In this document: positions 59,164 to 64,000 of the stretch, piece after piece | How positions within the stretch are numbered: the stretch's first letter is position 1 | How the letters are laid out: every line of letters starts with the position of its first letter | The notes under the pieces: generated by a model | Seen by the model: only the letters and a program-made list of their open reading frames with translations | What the model was told of the DNA's origin: nothing | Database searches by the model: none | Translations under genes and position numbers: made by a program | Assembly: GCF_000972385.1 (NCBI RefSeq) | Contig: NZ_JXTE01000020.1 | Location: 50,591 to 114,590 of the forward strand | From: Streptomyces sp. WM6386 | Lineage (GTDB): Bacteria; Actinomycetota; Actinomycetes; Streptomycetales; Streptomycetaceae | DNA length: 64,000 nt | Direction: 5' to 3'

Positions 59164-60171
59164 ATGGTCGAGGTCGTGGATGAGGCTTTCATCGAGTTGG
59201 ACCGCGTCGAGAAGGTCTTCGACGTGCGTAAGAAGACCGGGTTCCTGAAGCGGGAGCGGCGTGAGGTGCGGGCCGTCGACTCGATCTCCTTCCGGGTGGC
59301 GCGGGGCGAGATGGTCGGGTACATCGGGCCGAACGGCGCCGGGAAGTCGACCACGATCAAGATGCTGACGGGCATCCTGACGCCGAGCGGGGGCCGGCTG
59401 CGGGTGGCGGGCATCGACCCGTCCCGGGAGCGGTCGCGGCTCGCGCACCGGATCGGGGTGGTGTTCGGGCAGCGGACGACGCTGTGGTGGGATCTGCCGC
59501 TGATCGACTCGTACAAGCTGATGCACCGCATGTACCGGATCCCGGACGCCCGGTACCGCGAGAACCTCGACCGCTGTGTCGAACTCCTCGAACTGGCCGA
59601 TCTGTTGGACGTACCCGTGCGCCAGCTCTCGCTGGGCCAGCGGATGCGCGGCGACATCGCGGCGGCGCTGCTGCACGACCCCGAGGTGCTGTACCTGGAC
59701 GAGCCGACGATCGGCCTCGATGTCATCTCCAAGGCCAAGGTGCGTGGTTTTCTGCGGGAGTTGAACTCCGAGAACGGCACGACCGTCCTGCTGACCACGC
59801 ATGATCTCCAGGACATCGAGCAGCTCTGCTCACGGGTGATGGTGATCGACCACGGTCGTCTGGTGTACGACGGCCCGCTCGCCGGTCTGCACGAGGCGGG
59901 GGAGAGCGAGCGGATCCTGGTGGTGGACCTGGAGCGGGAGCTGCCGCCGATCGAGGCGGCGCCCGCCCGGGTGGTGAAGGTGGAGGGGCCGCGGCAGTGG
60001 CTGGCGTTCCCGGCGGGGGAGTCGGCGGCGCCGTTGGTGGCGCGGATCGCGGCGGAGTATCCGCTGGTGGATCTGTCGGTGCGGGAGCCGGACATCGAAG
60101 CGGTCATCGCCAAGATGCTGCATTCATTGGGGGAAACCCCCAAACCCCCGCCCGAGCGGGCGACCGCATAG
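59164..60171 (+). CDS. ABC-2 type exporter ATPase
   Basis: ABC ATPase of 335 aa. Walker A GPNGAGKST, Q-loop GQRTTLWWDLPL, signature LSLGQRMR (LSxGQ variant), Walker B VLYLDEPTIGLD and switch THDLQDIE. The C-terminal ~80 residues form an accessory domain seen in DrrA/CcmA-like exporters. Third gene of the permease-permease-ATPase operon, 7 bp after permease 2. Drives efflux of an unknown substrate. Confidence 0.94.
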   Translation: MVEVVDEAFIELDRVEKVFDVRKKTGFLKRERREVRAVDSISFRVARGEMVGYIGPNGAGKSTTIKMLTGILTPSGGRLRVAGIDPSRERSRLAHRIGVVFGQRTTLWWDLPLIDSYKLMHRMYRIPDARYRENLDRCVELLELADLLDVPVRQLSLGQRMRGDIAAALLHDPEVLYLDEPTIGLDVISKAKVRGFLRELNSENGTTVLLTTHDLQDIEQLCSRVMVIDHGRLVYDGPLAGLHEAGESERILVVDLERELPPIEAAPARVVKVEGPRQWLAFPAGESAAPLVARIAAEYPLVDLSVREPDIEAVIAKMLHSLGETPKPPPERATA

Positions 60172-60204
60172 TGCGGGGACGTTCGAACTCGTAGGCTTCT
60201 GTGC

Positions 60205-61026
60205 ATGACGGACGACGAACTCCCGGACCTTCGCGCAGCCGACGCCGACCGTGAGCGAGTGGCCGAGATCCTGCGGGACGCCCTCGCGGAGGGCCGGCTC
60301 GACATGGAGGAGTTCGAGGAGCGGCTGGACGCGACGTTCAAGGCGCGGACCTACGGTGAGCTGACGCCGATCACCCGGGATCTGCCGACCGCGTCGGGCC
60401 CGGCGGTGAGCCTGCTCAAGGAGCCGGTCGCGGACGGGAGTTGGGCGTCGAGGATCACGGGCGGCGAGGGCTCGTCGACGTGGGGGGTCGCGGTCATGGC
60501 CGGGTTCCAGCGCAAGGGGCGCTGGACCGTGCCGAAGCGGTTCACCGGCTTCGCCTTCTGGGGCGGTGGCGAGATCGATCTGCGGGAGGCGAACTTCGCG
60601 GACCGCGAGGTCGAGATCAACTGCGTGGCGATCATGGGCGGTATCGAGGTGATCGTGCCGCCGGGTGTCGAGGTCGTCGTGCGCGGGCTCGGGATCATGG
60701 GCGGTTTCGACGAGCGCGCGCACGACGAGCCGGACGATCCGCAGGCCCCGCGGGTGATCGTCACCGGGCTCGCGCTGATGGGTGGCGTCGAGGTGTACCG
60801 GAAGCTGCCGAGGGCGGAGCGGCAGCGGCTGAAGGAGGAGCGGCGGCAGGAGCGGCTGGAGCGGAAGAACGCGCGCCGGGAGCTGGGCTCTTCCCGCCAT
60901 GATCCGCTCGACCTGCACGATGTCCACCGTGACGCCATGGATCAGGTCCGCGAGGCGATGGAGGAGCACCGAGAGCACCGAGAGCTGCGCCGGGAGAGGC
61001 GGGACCGGCGGCGGTACGAGGACTGA
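60205..61026 (+). CDS. DUF1707 protein with LiaF-like C-terminal domain
   Basis: Protein of 273 aa. The N-terminal DUF1707 domain (LRAADADRERVAEILRDALAEGRLDMEEFEERL) is followed by a beta-solenoid-like domain (CVAIMGGIEVIVPPGVEVVVRGLGIMGGFDE...LALMGGVEV), similar to the cell-wall-active antibiotic response domain of LiaF. The C-terminus is strongly charged with Arg/Glu helices. No membrane segment. It probably serves in envelope-stress signalling, but no partner two-component genes are near. Confidence 0.87.
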   Translation: MTDDELPDLRAADADRERVAEILRDALAEGRLDMEEFEERLDATFKARTYGELTPITRDLPTASGPAVSLLKEPVADGSWASRITGGEGSSTWGVAVMAGFQRKGRWTVPKRFTGFAFWGGGEIDLREANFADREVEINCVAIMGGIEVIVPPGVEVVVRGLGIMGGFDERAHDEPDDPQAPRVIVTGLALMGGVEVYRKLPRAERQRLKEERRQERLERKNARRELGSSRHDPLDLHDVHRDAMDQVREAMEEHREHRELRRERRDRRRYED

Positions 61027-61071
61027 CGGGCAGGCCGGCGGTACGAGGCTGACGCCCAGCCCTGCCCTGCC

Positions 61072-62418
61072 CTACAGCTCCGCCGGCGGCGAGCCCTTCA
61101 GGTCCTCCAGGTCGAAGGTCTCCGCCATCCGCGCGTACCCCTTGTCGCTCGGGTGGAGACGGTCCCCCGAGTCGTAGTCGGACCGCAGTCTCCTGGGGTT
61201 GTACGGGTCCCTGAGCGCCTCGTCGAAGTCCACGACCGCGTCGTAGACCTTGCCGTCGCGGATCGCGGCGTTGATCCGCTGCCGGACGTCCTCCCTGGCA
61301 CCCGTGTATCCCCGGTGGCCCTGGAAGGGCATCAGGGTCGCGCCGACGACCTTGATGCCGCGGGCGTGGGCCTGGCGGACCATCGTGCGCAGGCCGTCGA
61401 GGATCTTGTCGGGGTCGGCGAGGTTCGGGTTGCGGAGGATGTCGTTGACGCCGAGGTCGATGACGACGACCTTCACGTTCGTCCGGCCGAGCACGTCCCG
61501 GCCGAAGCGGCCCAGACCGCTCTGGTTGTCGGCGGGGCGGCCGAGGCCGTTGGCGAGGACCTGGTTGCCGCTGATGCCCTGGTTGACGACGCTGTAGCGG
61601 GGCAGGTCGCGGCCGGCCTCGATCGCGGTGCGCAGCCGGTCCGAAAGGACGTCGGTCCAGCGGTGGTTGGCGCCCTCGGTGGAGGTGATGCCGTCGGTCA
61701 GCGAGTCGCCGAGGACGACGACCGTGCCGTCGGACTCGTTGCTCAGCACGTCCAGCGCGGTCAGGTAGCGCCAGTACGGGGTCTGTTCGGTGTACGCCGC
61801 CCCCGTCACGTCCTCGGTGAGGTCGCCGGCGGCGACGTAGGAGATCTGGCGGGCGTGCGGGTGGTAGGTGACCGGCCCGGACCGCGTGGGGGAGTACGTG
61901 GTGACCAGGACGTCACTGCCGTACGCGATGGCGATGCGGACCGCGTCGCTCATGACCTGGCCGCCGGCCGGGACGACGACCGTGGTGTTGCCGCCGAAGG
62001 TCAGGCGCCGCATCGTCTGCACGGTCGCGGCGGCCGTGTCGCTGCCCGCGGCGACGGCGATCGACGCGTGGGTGATGGTCAGCGGCGACTGGCCGTAGAG
62101 GTTGGAGAGCGTGATGCGGGCACTCGTACCGCCTATGGAGGCGTGCACGACATTGCGCACCGAGCGGCCCGCCATGCCCTCGGCCTCGGTGCCGGGCTCG
62201 GCGCCCGCCGGGGAGGTGGACCACGCGCCGACCCAGGTGCCGGTGGAGGCGGGGGCGGCGGGGTTGTGCGGGGCGGCGCCCTGGGCGACGGTGTTGCGCT
62301 GGTCGGTGCTGCCGTCGTCGGCGGCGACACCGACGTATATGGCGGCGGAGACCGCCACGATCAGGGCGACCATCGCAGAAAGCAGGGCATAACCACTTCT
62401 TCTGGTCATGCGGTGCAT
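61072..62418 (-). CDS. Secreted SGNH/GDSL hydrolase
   Basis: Exported esterase of 448 aa. Residues ~8-32 form a signal or anchor helix. The N-terminal half is a beta-rich accessory domain, and the SGNH hydrolase begins near 230: block I is VVLGDSLTDG with Ser239, block III DLGVNDI with Asn, and block V DRLHPSDKGY with the Asp-x-x-His pair. Close homologues are annotated as lysophospholipase-like or rhamnogalacturonan acetylesterase-like; substrate unknown. Divergent from the DUF445 gene. Confidence 0.9.
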   Translation of the reverse strand: MHRMTRRSGYALLSAMVALIVAVSAAIYVGVAADDGSTDQRNTVAQGAAPHNPAAPASTGTWVGAWSTSPAGAEPGTEAEGMAGRSVRNVVHASIGGTSARITLSNLYGQSPLTITHASIAVAAGSDTAAATVQTMRRLTFGGNTTVVVPAGGQVMSDAVRIAIAYGSDVLVTTYSPTRSGPVTYHPHARQISYVAAGDLTEDVTGAAYTEQTPYWRYLTALDVLSNESDGTVVVLGDSLTDGITSTEGANHRWTDVLSDRLRTAIEAGRDLPRYSVVNQGISGNQVLANGLGRPADNQSGLGRFGRDVLGRTNVKVVVIDLGVNDILRNPNLADPDKILDGLRTMVRQAHARGIKVVGATLMPFQGHRGYTGAREDVRQRINAAIRDGKVYDAVVDFDEALRDPYNPRRLRSDYDSGDRLHPSDKGYARMAETFDLEDLKGSPPAEL

Positions 62419-62559
62419 ATCTCCTCGGGCAGACGGGAGCCCGAGGCTCCGATGTGATCACCTCATGATGCGTCATGTGGTGAGGGGTGTGTGAACAGAC
62501 CCCCCATTGGGCCACCGGAGTTCAGGAGTGAGCTCCCCCCTACCTGACAGACGCCGGGA

Positions 62560-62581
62560 ACTCCTGTTCCGTTCCAGGAGT
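62560..62581. promoter_or_regulatory. Inverted repeat ACTCCTG-N8-CAGGAGT upstream of the DUF445 gene
   Basis: The two 7-bp arms lie 50 bp before the DUF445 start, in the 212-bp divergent region. CAGGAGT occurs again at 62523. It may be an operator or a chance effect of ribosome-site-like sequence. Confidence 0.3.
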
Positions 62582-62630
62582 CGGTCAGGAAGGGACAATG
62601 TGTACCGGGGATCACGAACGGGTGGAGTGG

Positions 62631-63974
62631 ATGGAACGCACGAAACCAGACGAATCGGATACCGCTGACGTAGAGCAGCATGCCCGTCCGGTCGCCGCCG
62701 GTAACCGGGCGATGACCGCGTTCAGCGCCGCCGACGAGGAGAAGCAGCGCGGCGTGCGCCGGATGAAGCTCACGGCGGCCGGGCTGCTGCTGTTCGTGGC
62801 GGTCGTCTACGTGCTCGCCAAGGTGGCCTCCGGGCAGGGGGCGGGTCCGTGGGCGGAGTACGTCGCCGCGGCCGCCGAGGCGGGAATGGTGGGTGCGCTG
62901 GCGGACTGGTTCGCGGTCACGGCTCTCTTCCGTCACCCGCTCGGTCTGCCCATCCCGCACACCGCGATCATCCCGAACAAGAAGGACCAGCTCGGTGTCT
63001 CCCTGGGCGAGTTCGTCGGCGAGAACTTCCTCTCCGAGGACGTCGTACGCCAACGGCTGCGGGCGGTGGGCATCGGCAGCCGGCTGGGCGCGTGGCTGGC
63101 GGAGCCCGAGCATGCCGACCGGGTGACGGCGGAGCTCTCGGCGGCACTGCGCGGGGCGCTGACCGTGCTGCGGGACTCCGATGTGCAGGCGGTCGTCGGG
63201 GAGGCGATCACCCGGCGGGCCGACGCGCAGGAGATCGCGCCGGGCATCGGGAAGATGCTGGAGAAGATCGTCGTGGACGGCGGCCACCGGCGGGTCGTGG
63301 ACCTGGTGGTGACGCGGGCGCACGACTGGCTGGTGCTCCACGACGAACAGGTCATGGACGCGGTGCAGGGCGGCGCGCCCGGCTGGACCCCCCGTTTCGT
63401 CGACAAGAAGGTCGGCGAGCGGGTCTACAAGGAACTGCTGCGGTTCGTGACGGAGATGCGGGACATGCCGTCGCATCCGGCGCGGGGTGCGCTGGACCGC
63501 TTCCTGACGGACTTCGCGTCGGATCTGCAGTCCGACACGGACACGCGGGCGCGTGTCGAGCGGCTCAAGGGCGAGGTCCTCGGGCGCGGCGAGGTCCAGG
63601 ACCTGATCGCGTCCGCCTGGACCGCCGTACGGTCGATGATCGTCTCCGCCGCCGAGGACGAGCGCAGTGAGCTACGGCTGCGGGTGCGGGCGTCGCTGCT
63701 GTCGCTGGGGGCGCGGATGGCGGTGGAGCCCCGGTTGCAGGCCAAGGTCGACGGGTGGGTCGAGGGGGCGGCGGTGTACGTGGTGACCACGTACCGCCGG
63801 GAGATCACCCTGCTCATCACGGACACGGTGGCGGGCTGGGACGCCGAGCACACGACGAGGAAGATCGAGGCTCATATCGGACGGGACCTGCAGTTCATCC
63901 GGATCAACGGCACGGTGGTGGGTTCGCTGGCGGGGCTGCTGATCTATACGGTGTCGCGGGCGCTGGGGGCGTAG
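62631..63974 (+). CDS. DUF445 membrane protein
   Basis: Protein of 447 aa of the DUF445 (YheB/YjiN-like) family. One membrane helix at ~47-67 is followed by the diagnostic AAAAEAGMVGALADWFAVTALFRHPLGLPIPHTAIIP segment, which is split here for description: AGMVGALADWFAV and FRHPLGLPIPHTA. A long coiled, amphipathic middle and a C-terminal membrane helix (SLAGLLIYTVSRAL) complete it. Start uncertain: ATG at 62631 (GGAG 3 bp upstream, homologue-like start) or ATG at 62598. Function unknown; 26 bp of sequence follow to the window end. Confidence 0.9.
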   Translation: MERTKPDESDTADVEQHARPVAAGNRAMTAFSAADEEKQRGVRRMKLTAAGLLLFVAVVYVLAKVASGQGAGPWAEYVAAAAEAGMVGALADWFAVTALFRHPLGLPIPHTAIIPNKKDQLGVSLGEFVGENFLSEDVVRQRLRAVGIGSRLGAWLAEPEHADRVTAELSAALRGALTVLRDSDVQAVVGEAITRRADAQEIAPGIGKMLEKIVVDGGHRRVVDLVVTRAHDWLVLHDEQVMDAVQGGAPGWTPRFVDKKVGERVYKELLRFVTEMRDMPSHPARGALDRFLTDFASDLQSDTDTRARVERLKGEVLGRGEVQDLIASAWTAVRSMIVSAAEDERSELRLRVRASLLSLGARMAVEPRLQAKVDGWVEGAAVYVVTTYRREITLLITDTVAGWDAEHTTRKIEAHIGRDLQFIRINGTVVGSLAGLLIYTVSRALGA

Positions 63975-64000
63975 GGGCGGGCGCGGGGCAAGCACAGGGC

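Overview
The window reads as a chromosomal segment of a Streptomyces. G+C is very high, third codon positions are strongly G/C-biased, GTG starts and 4-bp ATGA/GTGA stop-start overlaps are common, and there are markers of the genus: an SsgA-like sporulation protein, DasR-type operators at N-acetylglucosamine PTS genes, and lineage-specific DUFs. From about 19 kb onward the gene order (hppD, FAD oxidase, ssgG, M6 protease, pncA/pncB, clpS, mec-cysO-cysM, nagE2/nagE1/nagF, rph, rdgB, bcp) matches what I remember of the S. coelicolor SCO29xx region. That comparison is from memory and was not checked.

Region 1 (1-15.4 kb) is the edge of a biosynthetic gene cluster read leftwards off the window. 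In transcription order it holds an MFS exporter, a single PKS module (KS-AT-ACP), a large hybrid protein (aminotransferase - luciferase-like monooxygenase - C - PCP - C), an M18 metallo-aminopeptidase, a type II thioesterase whose nucleophile is Cys, and the start of an NRPS protein beginning with an adenylation domain. A LuxR-type regulator is divergent from the exporter. The order of activities predicts one malonyl extension of an acyl starter, beta-amination, alpha-hydroxylation and peptide coupling. The product would be an alpha-hydroxy-beta-amino acid peptide, the warhead class of bestatin, amastatin and microginin, which inhibit metallo-aminopeptidases. An aminopeptidase gene lying 4 bp behind the synthetase suggests self-resistance or product maturation.

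Region 2 (15.5-36.4 kb) is mostly core chromosome: an SF2 helicase, an IclR regulator, a secreted S16 peptidase, a four-gene quaternary-amine ABC importer, an AsnC regulator divergent from hppD, a three-gene cobalt-type nitrile hydratase with split beta subunit, a TPR protein, an FAD-linked oxidase, SsgG, two RDD membrane proteins and a secreted M6 protease.

Region 3 (36.4-51.5 kb) covers NAD salvage (pncA, pncB), clpS, an amino-acid permease, and the sulfur-carrier cysteine pathway (mec, cysO, cysM), with a LacI regulator, a Cys-containing leader peptide and a SigR-like promoter in between. It continues with an Rv1339-like metallo-beta-lactamase-fold enzyme, the GlcNAc PTS genes with DasR sites, then rph and rdgB.

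Region 4 (51.5-53.1 kb) is a compact three-gene unit on the minus strand: two related HNH endonucleases, then 10 bp after the second stop a complete 73-nt class I tRNA with a UAG anticodon, then a strong hairpin. It looks accessory and is one of the two most unusual loci here.

Region 5 (53.1-64 kb) contains bcp, a stand-alone GroES-like protein, a guanidine-III riboswitch in front of an SMR (Gdx/SugE) exporter, a class A PBP with a Thr/Gly repeat tail, an ABC-2 exporter operon, a DUF1707 protein, an SGNH hydrolase and a DUF445 membrane protein.
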